From: Burkholderiaceae bacterium
Lineage (GTDB): Bacteria > Pseudomonadota > Gammaproteobacteria > Burkholderiales > Burkholderiaceae_E
Reading direction: 5' to 3'
Assembly: GCA_021463505.1 (NCBI GenBank)
Contig: JAJTYR010000031.1
Location: forward strand, 1-39,809
DNA: 39,809 nucleotides
Under the pieces are notes generated by a model. The model ran no database searches and was not told where the DNA came from. It was given only the letters and a program-made list of their open reading frames with translations. Within the stretch, counting starts at the first letter, position 1. Each line of letters begins with the position of its first letter. Shown one piece after another: positions 24,831-33,448 of the stretch. The position numbers and the translations under genes were made by a program.

Positions 24831-24905
24831 GCGCAGGAACGGCAACACGCTTGCACCCGGTTCTTGCGCCGATGAATAGCTCGTACCGCACCTGCCCTCG
24901 GGCAG
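24831..24905 (+). promoter_or_regulatory. two hairpins in the region before the histone H1-like gene
   Basis: GCGCAGGAAC (24831-24840) pairs with GTTCTTGCGC (24860-24869), ten pairs with one G-U in RNA, and the loop contains a second short stem (GCAA 24842-24845 / TTGC 24851-24854). A second hairpin CTGCC-CTCG-GGCAG lies at 24892-24905. They could be part of a structured leader or binding sites. No convincing promoter is visible between the terminator at 24815 and the ATG at 24957. Confidence 0.4.
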
Positions 24906-24956
24906 ACGGGCACGGGTTTCCATCATCGCAACATCCCTGAGCAAAGGAGATCTCTC

Positions 24957-25370
24957 ATGGCAACTGCCAGGAAAGCCGCGAAGAAGCCGGCTGCGAAGAA
25001 AGCCGCGAAGAAGCCTGCCGCGAAGAAGGCGGTGAAGAAGGCCGCCGCGAAGAAGCCTGCTGCGAAGAAGGCGGTGAAGAAGGCCGCCGCGAAGCGGCCT
25101 GCCGCGAAGAAGGCGGTGAAGAAGGCCGCCGCGAAGAAGCCTGCCGCGAAGAAGGCGGTGAAGAAAGCCGCGAAGAAAGCCGTCAAGAAGGCGGTGAAGA
25201 AGGGCGCGAAGAAAGCCGTCAGGAAGGCCGCGAAGAAGCCGGCCGCCAGGAAAGCGGCGAAGAAGAAGGCTGCGAAGAAACCGGCTGCTGCCAAGCCTGC
25301 GGCCGCGCCCGCCGCCAAGCCGCTGAATCCGGCCGCTGCGTGGCCGTTCCCGACCGGCAATCGCCCGTAA
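24957..25370 (+). CDS. histone H1-like Lys/Ala-rich DNA-binding protein
   Basis: A 137-residue protein made almost wholly of Lys, Ala, Pro and Val, like the C-terminal tail of eukaryotic H1 and the bacterial HctB/BpH1-like proteins. It should bind DNA without sequence preference and compact the nucleoid. Residues 18-72 are four near-identical copies of a 14-residue unit (KKPAAKKAVKKAAA). The non-repetitive C-terminus LNPAAAWPFPTGNRP is a conserved end in betaproteobacterial members as I recall. AAGGAGA at 24944-24950 gives a strong ribosome site. A strong terminator follows at 25432. Confidence 0.93.
   Translation: MATARKAAKKPAAKKAAKKPAAKKAVKKAAAKKPAAKKAVKKAAAKRPAAKKAVKKAAAKKPAAKKAVKKAAKKAVKKAVKKGAKKAVRKAAKKPAARKAAKKKAAKKPAAAKPAAAPAAKPLNPAAAWPFPTGNRP
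25008..25172. repeat. 42-bp tandem repeats within the histone H1-like gene
   Basis: Units at 25008-25049, 25050-25091, 25092-25133 and 25134-25172 (last one shortened) each encode KKPAAKKAVKKAAA with few base changes; one unit has K-to-R. Such in-frame repeats can change copy number by slippage or recombination, so strain-to-strain length differences are expected. Confidence 0.9.
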
Positions 25371-25431
25371 GCGTTCGCGCCTGCGTCGCGCGCGGCGCTG
25401 CCCCCGCGGGGCGGCGCCGCGGCCGACCCGG

Positions 25432-25471
25432 AATCCCGCGCGCGTCGAAGAGGCGCCGCGGGATTCTTTTT
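25432..25471 (+). terminator. intrinsic terminator after the histone H1-like gene
   Basis: AATCCCGCG (25432-25440) and CGCGGGATT (25457-25465) form a perfect 9-bp stem with a 16-base loop, followed by CTTTTT. It lies in the 139-base gap 25371-25509 and separates the histone gene from yggT. Confidence 0.9.
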
Positions 25472-25478
25472 CCTGTGC

Positions 25479-25484
25479 GAGAAT
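25479..25484 (+). promoter_or_regulatory. candidate -10 (GAGAAT) of yggT
   Basis: GAGAAT matches 4 of 6 -10 positions, just after the histone terminator and 25 bases before the yggT ATG. No clear -35 is seen. The main support is that a new transcript must start after the terminator. Confidence 0.3.
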
Positions 25485-25509
25485 CGTCCGCGATCTCCCA
25501 TCGGACCCC

Positions 25510-26082
25510 ATGCACCAGGCTCTGTGGCTCCTGCTCGAAACGCTTGGCAGCTTGCTCGCGACCGCGTGCGTGCTGCGCGCGTACCTGAACTGGCTCGGGC
25601 TCGGCCCGCGAAACCAGATCGGGCAGTTCGTCATCGCGATTACCGACTGGATCGTCCGCCCGCTGCGTGGCGTGCTGCCGGCCGCGCGCAAGGCGCCGCG
25701 CAGCCTCGACTGGGCAAGCCTGGCTGCGGCACTGCTGCTGGCTGTCGTGCTCGCGGCCGCCTACATCATGATTTTCGGGCGCGGGCGCGCGCCGGCCTTC
25801 GGGGCCGTCGTGTTGCTCGCGCTGGTGTGGCTGGTCGAGTGGTCGCTGTGGCTGCTCACCGCGCTGGTCGTGCTGCTGGCGGTGCTCTCCTGGGTCAATC
25901 CTCATGCGCCGATCGCGCCGACGGTCGACGCGCTGACGCAACCGTTCCTGTCGCCGATCCGCCGCGTGGTGCCGCTGATTGGCGGCGTCGATCTGTCGCC
26001 ACTGGTGCTGATCCTGCTGTTGCAGGTGCTGCTCACCATGCTGAAGTCGGTGACGCCGTCGTTCATCGCGATTGCCGCCTGA
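25510..26082 (+). CDS. yggT: YggT-family membrane protein
   Basis: A 190-residue inner-membrane protein made of two YggT modules in tandem, about residues 5-85 and 95-185. Each has a hydrophobic helix followed by a W-x-x-P-L/P-F-L-S-P-I-R-R type segment (ITDWIVRPLRGVLP and ALTQPFLSPIRRVVP). The family is linked to osmotic or potassium stress in E. coli and to cell-shape or division factors in cyanobacteria (YlmG); the exact role here is unknown. It is followed 53 bases later by yggU, a pairing seen in many proteobacteria. Confidence 0.88.
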   Translation: MHQALWLLLETLGSLLATACVLRAYLNWLGLGPRNQIGQFVIAITDWIVRPLRGVLPAARKAPRSLDWASLAAALLLAVVLAAAYIMIFGRGRAPAFGAVVLLALVWLVEWSLWLLTALVVLLAVLSWVNPHAPIAPTVDALTQPFLSPIRRVVPLIGGVDLSPLVLILLLQVLLTMLKSVTPSFIAIAA

Positions 26083-26135
26083 ACGGCGCGACCGCGTTCC
26101 GCAGTTCGACCGCTTTCCGGCAAACGGGGCGCCAC

Positions 26136-26453
26136 GTGCAGCCATCCTTGCCGCGCTGGCTCAGTGGCGCGCCGGGCGCCTGGCGGATCCGGGTCGTCGC
26201 GCAGCCGGGCGCGGCACGCTCGGAGGTGGCCGGCGAGCACGACGGATGCCTGAAACTGCGCGTGGCCGCGGCGCCGACGGACGGCCGTGCCAACGCGGCG
26301 ATCATCCGGCTCCTGGCCGAGCGGCTCGCCGTGCCGCTACGCTCGGTGCGGCTGCTCGCGGGGCACGCCACGCGTCGCAAGCTGGTCGAGGTGGCCGCAC
26401 CGCTCGAGGCCGAAGCACTTGCCGCGCTGGCCTACCAGGGAGCGCGGCCGTAG
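26136..26453 (+). CDS. yggU: YggU-family (DUF167) protein
   Basis: A 105-residue small alpha/beta protein. The DUF167 pattern is clear: W-R-I-R-V-V-A-Q-P-G-A-x-R, LKLRVAAAPTDGRANAA, then LLAERLAVPLRSVRLLAGHATRRK. Structures of relatives are known but the function is not. The start is read as GTG at 26136 with a GGGG stretch upstream, since there is no in-frame ATG close by; this is uncertain. The last 22 bases overlap the convergent kinase gene. Confidence 0.82.
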   Translation: MQPSLPRWLSGAPGAWRIRVVAQPGAARSEVAGEHDGCLKLRVAAAPTDGRANAAIIRLLAERLAVPLRSVRLLAGHATRRKLVEVAAPLEAEALAALAYQGARP

Positions 26454-27385
26454 GCCTGCGTGTACCGGAGCGCGACGTCGTCGCGATCGACGCGGTGCTT
26501 CTGCGCGCCCTGATGCTCGATCTTGATCGCGCCCATCACGCTTCCCAGGCGTGCCGCGTCGATCCAGTTCGCGCCGTTGGCGAGCGCGTAGAGCAGGCCG
26601 CCGCGGTAGGCGTCGCCGCAGCCGGTCGGATCGACGGCGCCCGAGATCGCCGCCGGCGCGACTTCGGTCATGCGCCCCGATTCGTAGACGCGCGAGCCGT
26701 GTGCCCCGCGCGTGACGATCAGCGCGTGCACGCGCTCGGCGATCTGCGGCTCGGTCCAGCCGGTGCGCTCCACCAGCAGTGACGCCTCGTAGTCGTTGAC
26801 CGCGACCGCGGCGGCGGTCGAGACGAACGCGCGCAGGGTCTCGCCGTCGAACATCGGCAGCCCCTGGCCGGGATCGAAGATCCATGGCACGCCGCATTCG
26901 GTGAATTCACGCGCGTGCTGCAGCATCGCGTCGCGGCCGTTCGGCGCCACGATGCCGAATGCGGCCGGCTCTCCGGCGTGTTGCGCGCTCGCCGCCGACA
27001 CCGCGTGCCCTTCGTTCATCGCTCCCGGATGGAAAGCGGTGATCTGGTTGTCCGAGAGGTCGGTGGTGATGAACGCCTGCGCGGTGTAGTGACCGTCGAG
27101 CCGACGCATCTGCGAGACGTCGATGCCCAGCGTGCCCAGCCGCGCCAGGTAGTCGTCGCCGTCGCGTCCGATCGTGGCGAGCACCACCGCGTTGCCGCCC
27201 AGCCCGTTCAGGTTGTAGGCGATGTTGGCGGCACATCCGCCGTACTCGCGTTCGAGCTTCGGCGCCAGGAAGGAGACGTTGAGCATGTGCACCCGGTCGG
27301 GCAGGATGTGATCCTTGAAGTGGCCCTCGAAGACCATGATCGTGTCGTAGGCGACCGAACCGCTGATCAGCACGCGTCGTGACAT
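26432..27385 (-). CDS. PfkB/ribokinase-family carbohydrate or adenosine kinase
   Basis: A 317-residue ATP-dependent kinase. The N-terminus VLISGSVAYDTIM and the GGCAANIAYNLNGLGG segment are the first PfkB signature, and DPTGCGDAYRGGLLYAL is the second, with the catalytic-base Asp in GCGDAY. The usual D-T/T-x-G-A-G-D-A has Pro at the second position, as in relatives annotated as adenosine or nucleoside kinases in betaproteobacteria. The phosphate acceptor is not certain. It is the last gene of the minus-strand run and starts 14 bases after the DUF3426 gene, so it is probably cotranscribed. Confidence 0.87.
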   Translation of the reverse strand: MSRRVLISGSVAYDTIMVFEGHFKDHILPDRVHMLNVSFLAPKLEREYGGCAANIAYNLNGLGGNAVVLATIGRDGDDYLARLGTLGIDVSQMRRLDGHYTAQAFITTDLSDNQITAFHPGAMNEGHAVSAASAQHAGEPAAFGIVAPNGRDAMLQHAREFTECGVPWIFDPGQGLPMFDGETLRAFVSTAAAVAVNDYEASLLVERTGWTEPQIAERVHALIVTRGAHGSRVYESGRMTEVAPAAISGAVDPTGCGDAYRGGLLYALANGANWIDAARLGSVMGAIKIEHQGAQKHRVDRDDVALRYTQAYGRAPW

Positions 27386-27399
27386 CGTGATTCCCCGGA

Positions 27400-28908
27400 T
27401 CAAGGATAGAAGAGGACGACCGAGTAGCCGGCCGGTTGCAGGTCGTGGGCCTCGAGCGCAAGTCGCAGCGGCCATTCGGCGCGCGGCGGCAGACCTTCGC
27501 CACCGTGCGACTCGCGCAGGTAATCTTCGGGGCCGAGTACCTTGCGCACCAGCACGCGGTTGGTCGCGTCGGTCAGGGTGAGCTGCATCGACGGCCACTG
27601 TACCCCGTAGGCGGCGCGGTTGCGCAGCAGCGCCGACATCGCGAGTACGCCGGGCGCGGCCGACGCCTGCAGCTCGAACGACTCGATCGTGAGCGATCCG
27701 AGATCGCGCGGCAGGCCGACGCGCAGCCCGAACGGAGCCAGCACGGCCGACAGCGTCGGCGCGAGCGACGGCAGCCGCGCGGCGATCATCGAGCGTTCCG
27801 CGATCACCCACTGGGCGCCCAGCAACAGCACCAGCAGCAGCGCGGCGACCAGCGCAAATGGCCCGTGACGATCGACGAAGCCGATGCCGCGCCGGCCCGA
27901 AGCGAAGTAGTCGATCGCCGATTCGCTCTCGTCGTCGCCCGGCGCGCTGTCGGGTACGAGAGTCGTTCGCGTCCCGGCGTCCGAGCGGACCTGGCGGATC
28001 CGGTAGCGGTCGGTACCGGCGAGCGCGACGTCGACGCCTGCCGGAAGCTCTCCGGTGCCGAACGCATCGCTGTCCACGAAGTCGGTCGGCGTCGTTGCGG
28101 TCAGCGATTCGATCGACTCATGCTCGCCATCCAGCGACTCGGCGGTTTCCGATCCCCAGGCGACGATCGACTCGGCGGCGGCCACGTCTTCGTCATCGGC
28201 GTCATCGGCGCCCTCATCCGTGTCCCGATGGTCGCTTTCGGGGATTCCGGGCGCCGTGCCCCGGGTGTCGTCCACGACCCGGTCAGCGAATACCGGCCCG
28301 TCGCCGTGCACGTCGGCCAGCCCGAGCGCATCCGCGATCGCGTCTGTCGCCCCCGGTTCGTCCGCCGCGGCTTCGTCGACCGTGGCTTCGTCGACCGCGG
28401 CTTCGTCGACCGTGGATTCGTCCGCCGTGGATTCGCCCGCCGTGGATGCCTCGGTGTTGACGTCCTCGCCCGCATCGAGATCTTCGGCAGTCAACGCGAG
28501 GGCGGCGAAATCGTCGGCCATGAAATCGTCGGCCATGAAATCGTTCGCAGTGAACGCATCGCCGGTGAACGCATCGCTGGTGAGCGCGCTCGCGGCGGCG
28601 TCCGGCGACTGCTCGTCGTCGGTTTGCGCCGGCGCTTGCGTTGCGGGCATGGGCGCGGCCGGCGCAATGGCGAGAATCGTCTCGGGCAGGAAGAACGCGG
28701 TCTGCAGGCTCTCGTCTGGCGGCTGCGCGGTCACGGCGGCGTGCGCCGATCGGTCCGGTTTCGATTCGTCGACGTAGCGCAGGAAGTCGATTCCCGAGAA
28801 CACGTGTGTGCAGGCGCCACAGCGCACCAGGCCGCGACGCAGCTTCAGCTGGTCGGGGACCACCTTGAAGCTGGTCTTGCACTGGGGGCAGGTGGTTGCG
28901 AGTGCCAT
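27400..28908 (-). CDS. zinc-ribbon DUF3426 single-pass membrane protein with acidic repeat linker
   Basis: A 502-residue protein in three parts. The N-terminal MJ0042-type zinc ribbon has Cys7-x2-Cys10 and Cys30-x2-Cys33. A linker of about 260 acidic, Ala-rich residues contains short tandem repeats (NDFMADDFMADDF, then E-S-T-A/V-D-E units). A membrane helix (ALVAALLLVLLLGAQWVI, about 347-365) leads to the C-terminal DUF3426 domain. The function of the family is unknown; it typically follows prmA in betaproteobacteria, as here. The linker looks fast-evolving and is longer than I expect for the family. Confidence 0.88.
   Translation of the reverse strand: MALATTCPQCKTSFKVVPDQLKLRRGLVRCGACTHVFSGIDFLRYVDESKPDRSAHAAVTAQPPDESLQTAFFLPETILAIAPAAPMPATQAPAQTDDEQSPDAAASALTSDAFTGDAFTANDFMADDFMADDFAALALTAEDLDAGEDVNTEASTAGESTADESTVDEAAVDEATVDEAAADEPGATDAIADALGLADVHGDGPVFADRVVDDTRGTAPGIPESDHRDTDEGADDADDEDVAAAESIVAWGSETAESLDGEHESIESLTATTPTDFVDSDAFGTGELPAGVDVALAGTDRYRIRQVRSDAGTRTTLVPDSAPGDDESESAIDYFASGRRGIGFVDRHGPFALVAALLLVLLLGAQWVIAERSMIAARLPSLAPTLSAVLAPFGLRVGLPRDLGSLTIESFELQASAAPGVLAMSALLRNRAAYGVQWPSMQLTLTDATNRVLVRKVLGPEDYLRESHGGEGLPPRAEWPLRLALEAHDLQPAGYSVVLFYP
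28364..28610. repeat. 15-bp tandem repeats in the DUF3426 linker
   Basis: Three adjacent patches of 15-bp periodicity: around 28364-28450 (units like GACCGTGGCTTCGTC), 28505-28550 (ATCGTCGGCCATGAA-type units) and 28553-28597 (GTGAACGCATCGCCG-type units). They keep the frame and encode five-residue acidic units, so length variation would leave the gene intact. Confidence 0.75.
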
Positions 28909-28962
28909 CGATTCCGGTGAGTCAGCTTGCCGTTCGACCGATGCGCGTGTGGCCGTTTCCGA

Positions 28963-29880
28963 TCATGACCGGCGCACTCCAGCCAGACAAGTCCAGCCGT
29001 CGAGCGAGCGCCAGGCCTGCAGCGCGACGGTCGGATAGCAGGCAGCGATTTCCGCAGCCTGCCGATCGAGCAGCCCGGCGAGCACCAGTCGCCCGCCCGG
29101 CGCGACCAGCCCGCAGAGCAGCGGGGCGAGGAGACGCAGCGGATTGGCGAGGATGTTGGCGACCACGAGGTCGGCGGGCTCCGGTGGCGGGCTGCCGGTT
29201 GCGCGGATGTCCAGCGTCACCGCATTGACCGCGGCGTTGCGGCGCGCGCTGGCGAGCGCTTGCGCATCGATGTCGATGGCGCAGACGTGCGCTGCACCGA
29301 GCCGCGCGGCGGCGATCGCCAGGATGCCCGAGCCGCAGCCATAGTCGATCACGCGCTCGCCGCCGCGCAGATGCCCGTCGAGCCACTCGAGGCACAGTCG
29401 TGTCGTCGGATGGCTGCCGGTGCCGAAGGCGAGGCCCGGATCGAGCACGATCGCGTGCCGGCCGTCGACGCGGGGTGGCGCGCGGACACCGGCGTGCGCG
29501 GGCAAGTGCCAGGATGGCGTGATCCAGAGCCTGCGGCCCACCGGAATCGGCGCGAACTGCGACTGCGTGACCCGCACCCAGTCCTGGTCGGGCACCTCGC
29601 GCAGTTCGAAGCCGGCAGGCGCCGGGCGCGCGCAGAGCGCAGCAGCGCGCGCGAGCAGTGCCGCTGCGTCGGTGCCTGCAGCCGTCAGCGCGGCCAGCCG
29701 CGTGCGCGACCAGCCGCTGGCCGGTGTCGGCTCGCCAGGCTCACCGAAGAGCGCCGCCTCGGCGGGCGCATCGGCGTCGGCGTCCTCGGCCTGCACCGAT
29801 GCGGCACCGGCCCCGAGCAGCGCGTCGGACCAGGCGTCGACCGCGTCACGCCCGACGACGAAGATGATCTCCGACCACAT
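28963..29880 (-). CDS. prmA: ribosomal protein L11 methyltransferase
   Basis: A 305-residue SAM-dependent methyltransferase that trimethylates ribosomal protein L11. An N-terminal substrate-binding domain is followed by DPGLAFGTGSHPTTRL, the SAM motif I DYGCGSGILAIAAARLGA, the acidic motif AIDIDAQAL and ANILANPL, all characteristic of PrmA. It lies between accC and the DUF3426 gene in the same direction, with 27 and 54 bases of spacing, in the standard betaproteobacterial order. Confidence 0.95.
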   Translation of the reverse strand: MWSEIIFVVGRDAVDAWSDALLGAGAASVQAEDADADAPAEAALFGEPGEPTPASGWSRTRLAALTAAGTDAAALLARAAALCARPAPAGFELREVPDQDWVRVTQSQFAPIPVGRRLWITPSWHLPAHAGVRAPPRVDGRHAIVLDPGLAFGTGSHPTTRLCLEWLDGHLRGGERVIDYGCGSGILAIAAARLGAAHVCAIDIDAQALASARRNAAVNAVTLDIRATGSPPPEPADLVVANILANPLRLLAPLLCGLVAPGGRLVLAGLLDRQAAEIAACYPTVALQAWRSLDGWTCLAGVRRS

Positions 29881-29907
29881 GAGGGCTTCGCGTCGCGCCG
29901 CCGCAGC

Positions 29908-31257
29908 TCAGGCGCCGCGCAGCGTGAGTTTCTGTTCGAGGTAGTGAATCGAGGTGCCGCCGGTGACGAAGCGCGCATCGGCCAGAAGTTCTCGATGCAG
30001 CGCGAGGTTCGTCTGGATGCCCTCGACCGCCATTTCGGAGAGGGCGATCCGCATGCGCCGGATCGCCTGCTCGCGGGTGTCACCGTAGGCGAGTACCTTG
30101 GCGATCATCGAATCGTAGTTCGGCGGCACGAAGTAGTTCGTGTACGCGTGCGAATCGACACGGATGCCCGGGCCGCCGGGGGGGTGCCAGTGGGTGATCC
30201 GCCCCGGCGAAGGCGTGAAGCGGTACGGATCCTCCGCGTTGATGCGGCACTCGATCGCGTGACCCTTGATCACGATGTCGCGCTGCCGGAAGCGCAGCTT
30301 CTCGCCGGCGGCGATGCGGATCTGCTCCTGGACGATGTCGATGCCGGTGATCAGTTCGGTGACGGGGTGCTCGACCTGCACGCGCGTGTTCATCTCGATG
30401 AAGTAGAACTCGCCGTTCTCGAACAGGAACTCGAAGGTGCCCGCGCCGCGATAGCCGATCTTGCGGCAGGCCTCGGCGCAGCGCGCGCCGATGCGCTCGA
30501 GCAGGCGTCGCGCGATGCCCGGGGCCGGGCCCTCCTCGATGATCTTCTGGTGGCGGCGCTGCATCGAGCAGTCGCGCTCGCCCAGGTAGACCACGTTGCG
30601 GTACTCGTCGGCGAGCACCTGGATCTCGACGTGTCGCGGGTTCTCGAGAAACTTCTCGAGGTAGACCGACGGGTTGTTGAACGCCGCTTGCGCCTCGGCG
30701 CGCGTCATCGTCACGGCGTTGAGCAGCGCCGCCTCGGTGTGCACCACGCGCATGCCGCGCCCGCCGCCGCCGCCGGCCGCCTTGACGATGACGGGATAGC
30801 CGACGGCGCGCGCGATGCGCAGCACCTCCTTCGGGTCGTCCGGCAGCGCGCCCTCCGAGCCCGGCACCACCGGCACGCCGGCCTTGGTCATCGCCTCCTT
30901 GGCCGAGACCTTGTCGCCCATCAGGCGGATCGATTCGGGGCGCGGGCCGATGAAGACGAAGCCGCTCTTCTCGACGCGTTCGGCGAAATCGGCGTTCTCG
31001 GACAGAAAGCCGTAGCCGGGGTGGATCGCCTCGGCGTCGCTGACCTCGGCGGCACTGATGATCGCCGGCACGTTCAGGTAGCTGTCACGCGAGGGGGGCG
31101 GGCCGATGCACACCGATTCGTCGGCCAGTTTCACGTACTTGGCCTCGGTGTCGGCCTGGGAATGCACGACCACGGTCTTGATGCCGAGCTCGCGGCAGGC
31201 CCGCTGGATGCGCAGTGCGATCTCGCCCCGGTTGGCGATCAGCAGCTTCTCGAACAT
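29908..31257 (-). CDS. accC: biotin carboxylase subunit of acetyl-CoA carboxylase
   Basis: A 449-residue ATP-grasp enzyme that carboxylates the biotin carried by AccB, the first step in malonyl-CoA synthesis. Clear features are [16 protein letters not shown] at the start, the Gly-rich ATP lid [26 protein letters not shown], the active-site [14 protein letters not shown] and [13 protein letters not shown]. Length equals that of E. coli AccC. Only one base separates it from the accB stop, so the two are translated together. Confidence 0.97.
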   Translation of the reverse strand: MFEKLLIANRGEIALRIQRACRELGIKTVVVHSQADTEAKYVKLADESVCIGPPPSRDSYLNVPAIISAAEVSDAEAIHPGYGFLSENADFAERVEKSGFVFIGPRPESIRLMGDKVSAKEAMTKAGVPVVPGSEGALPDDPKEVLRIARAVGYPVIVKAAGGGGGRGMRVVHTEAALLNAVTMTRAEAQAAFNNPSVYLEKFLENPRHVEIQVLADEYRNVVYLGERDCSMQRRHQKIIEEGPAPGIARRLLERIGARCAEACRKIGYRGAGTFEFLFENGEFYFIEMNTRVQVEHPVTELITGIDIVQEQIRIAAGEKLRFRQRDIVIKGHAIECRINAEDPYRFTPSPGRITHWHPPGGPGIRVDSHAYTNYFVPPNYDSMIAKVLAYGDTREQAIRRMRIALSEMAVEGIQTNLALHRELLADARFVTGGTSIHYLEQKLTLRGA

Positions 31258-31258
31258 G

Positions 31259-31708
<450 letters not shown>

Positions 31709-31713
31709 GGCAG

Positions 31714-32199
31714 TCAGCCCTTTTTCGGGGGTCGTCGCCCGGCAGCCGCCGCATCGTCAGCGCGCAACGACTCGATCGCGGCCTGCACCGCGAGGCGATA
31801 GCCGGCTGCGCCCAGCCCGACGATGACGCCGGTCGCCAGGTCGGACAGGTACGAGTGCTGCCGGAACGGTTCGCGGCGATGGAGGTTCGACAGGTGCACT
31901 TCGATGAATGGAAGCCCGGACGCGGCCAGCGCGTCGCGCAACGCCACGCTGGTGTGGGTGAACGCGGCCGGGTTGATCACGATGAACTCGACACCGGCGC
32001 TGCGCGCCGACTGGATCCGGTCGATCAGCACGCCCTCGTGATTCGACTGGAAGCTCTCCAGCCTGAAGCCGTTGCCCTTTGCGATCGCGGCGAGGCTGGC
32101 ATCGATGTCCTTCAGCGTGGCCGTCCCGTAGATCGCGGGTTCACGCGTGCCGAGCAGGTTCAGGTTGGGGCCGTGGACGACCCAGAGCAATCTGGTCAT
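31714..32199 (-). CDS. aroQ: 3-dehydroquinate dehydratase, type II
   Basis: A 161-residue shikimate-pathway enzyme (dodecameric type II fold) that converts 3-dehydroquinate to 3-dehydroshikimate. [17 protein letters not shown] carries the catalytic Arg and Tyr, then [26 protein letters not shown] and the substrate-binding IEVHLSN with catalytic His. The C-terminus ends in a basic PPKKG tail beyond the fold. The next shikimate enzyme, AroE, is encoded at 39220. aroQ heads the accB-accC-prmA run. Confidence 0.95.
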   Translation of the reverse strand: MTRLLWVVHGPNLNLLGTREPAIYGTATLKDIDASLAAIAKGNGFRLESFQSNHEGVLIDRIQSARSAGVEFIVINPAAFTHTSVALRDALAASGLPFIEVHLSNLHRREPFRQHSYLSDLATGVIVGLGAAGYRLAVQAAIESLRADDAAAAGRRPPKKG

Positions 32200-32301
32200 T
32201 TGGGAAATGTTGAAATTAGGCGGAGTTGGGCGAAATTGTGCGCCTTTATACGCCTGTTCGAAGCGGAACGCCAGAATTTTTCGCCCCGCAAGGGCGCCGC
32301 A
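32200..32301 (-). promoter_or_regulatory. aroQ upstream region with a candidate -10
   Basis: A 102-base AT-richer gap between tlpA and aroQ. On the minus strand TATAAA (32250-32245, 5 of 6 to -10) lies 46 bases before the aroQ start; the hexamer 17 bases upstream (TGGCGT) is a poor -35. A CGCCC/GGGCG hairpin near 32283-32297 is followed on the minus strand by A residues, not T, so it is not a terminator for tlpA. Confidence 0.4.
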
Positions 32302-32829
32302 TCAGAGCACGCGGGCGATGGCGCTGCGCAACTCGGCGCTCTTGAAGCGCCCCAACGTTCGCCAGGCGATGCTGCCGTCGCGAGCCAGGACGACGGTGAA
32401 CGGCAGGGCCCCTGCGCGGTTGCCAAGCCGGCGCACCAGTTCGAGCGCATTGTTGCCGGCCACCAGCAAAGGATACCCCATTGGCGACTTGCGTGAAAAT
32501 TGCCCGATGTTGGGTGCAGAATCGATCCCGATGCCGACGATCTGCAAGCCACGGCTGCGGAACTCGTCGCCGATCCCGGACAACTCCGGCATTTCCTCGA
32601 CGCACGGCGGGCACCAGGTGGCCCAGAAGTTCACGACCACGGGCTGGCGGCGCAACGTGGCGAGTGCGACCGGACGACCCTCGGCGTCGGGCAGCGTGAG
32701 CCGGAAGAGCAGTTCGACCGCTTCGCGGTCGGCGTCGCCGATGGCGTAGCGTCGCGACGCCACCCAGGCCCCGAAGCCGCCAAAGCCGGCGGCGAGCACG
32801 CCCAGTCCGAGCCAGCGCCTGCGATTCAT
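32302..32829 (-). CDS. TlpA/ResA-like thiol-disulfide oxidoreductase
   Basis: A 175-residue membrane-anchored or exported thioredoxin-fold protein. Residues 7-25 form a signal or anchor helix after a basic MNRRRW start. The active site is W-C-P-P-C with Cys73 and Cys76 inside VVVNFWATWCPPCVEEMPEL, and a late cis-Pro segment reads ALPFTVVL. TlpA-like proteins keep periplasmic cysteines reduced, often for cytochrome c or cytochrome oxidase assembly. Its ATG overlaps the stop of the preceding hypothetical gene. The substrate is not deducible here. Confidence 0.9.
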   Translation of the reverse strand: MNRRRWLGLGVLAAGFGGFGAWVASRRYAIGDADREAVELLFRLTLPDAEGRPVALATLRRQPVVVNFWATWCPPCVEEMPELSGIGDEFRSRGLQIVGIGIDSAPNIGQFSRKSPMGYPLLVAGNNALELVRRLGNRAGALPFTVVLARDGSIAWRTLGRFKSAELRSAIARVL

Positions 32830-33413
32830 GCCTGCGCGATCCGTTCGAGCAGCGCCGCGCGGTCACCGCGCTCGGCGCCAGCCGGCCCGCTGCGCAGCGC
32901 GCCGCGCAGGTCGTCGTGGGCGTACAGCGACAGCAACACCGGCGCGTCATCGAACCAGAATCCGATGGCCTCGATCTCGGCGCCGCTGCGAAAGTGCGGG
33001 ATCGTCGACACCTCGAAGTCCACGCCCGCATTCAGCAACTGCATTGCGACGTCCTTCGGATTGTCGTGGAACAGCTGCAGGTGGATCGGTGCGTGCTCGG
33101 CGACGATCCCCTTCCAGACCGCGCCGGTGAGATACGGACGAAAGGCCTGGAGCCGTTGCATCAGCCGCGCGGCAGCCTGGCGACGGCGCACCACGCGCTG
33201 CGCGTGTCCGGGATCGAACAGGTCGAGATGCTCGCGCAGCGCGGCGTCGATCTGCTCATTGTCGGGGATCGATTTCCTCGGCGCTGCGCGGTCGCCGAGC
33301 ACCTGGCGCAACGCCTTCTTCCGGGCGCCGAAGTAATCGAGCCCGGAGTCGGCGATCAGCCGGGCGGCGGTGGCGGCGAGTTCGAGTCGCAGCGGGTCGG
33401 GCGCTTGGTGCAT
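32826..33413 (-). CDS. conserved hypothetical protein (195 aa)
   Basis: A 195-residue cytosolic protein without signal or membrane helix. The N-terminal half is helical and basic with a GARKKALRQVLGD segment; the middle contains AFRPYLTGAVWKGIVAEHAPIHLQLF and the C-terminal half IEAIGFWFDDAPVLLSLY. I recall similar proteins beside tlpA and mpl in Burkholderiales, annotated only as hypothetical or nucleotidyltransferase-like; I cannot confirm a fold. It is divergent from mpl with 35 bases between starts and overlaps tlpA by the ATGA arrangement. Confidence 0.75.
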   Translation of the reverse strand: MHQAPDPLRLELAATAARLIADSGLDYFGARKKALRQVLGDRAAPRKSIPDNEQIDAALREHLDLFDPGHAQRVVRRRQAAARLMQRLQAFRPYLTGAVWKGIVAEHAPIHLQLFHDNPKDVAMQLLNAGVDFEVSTIPHFRSGAEIEAIGFWFDDAPVLLSLYAHDDLRGALRSGPAGAERGDRAALLERIAQA

Positions 33414-33418
33414 GTCTG

Positions 33419-33424
33419 TAGAAT
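33419..33424 (+). promoter_or_regulatory. candidate -10 (TAGAAT) of mpl
   Basis: TAGAAT matches 5 of 6 -10 bases and lies 24 bases before the mpl ATG in the 35-base divergent gap. No convincing -35 is visible. Confidence 0.45.
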
Positions 33425-33448
33425 CCGTGGCTCGCCATTATCGCTCCG

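Noticed and set aside
24598-24831. 77-codon frame starting at 24598 and a minus-strand frame 24653-24913
   Set aside because: Arg/Ser-rich composition without a family match; both run through the terminator hairpin at 24784-24815.
25219-26145. Minus-strand frame opposite histone and yggT
   Set aside because: Gln/Arg/His-rich antisense translation of the repeat region and yggT, without domains.
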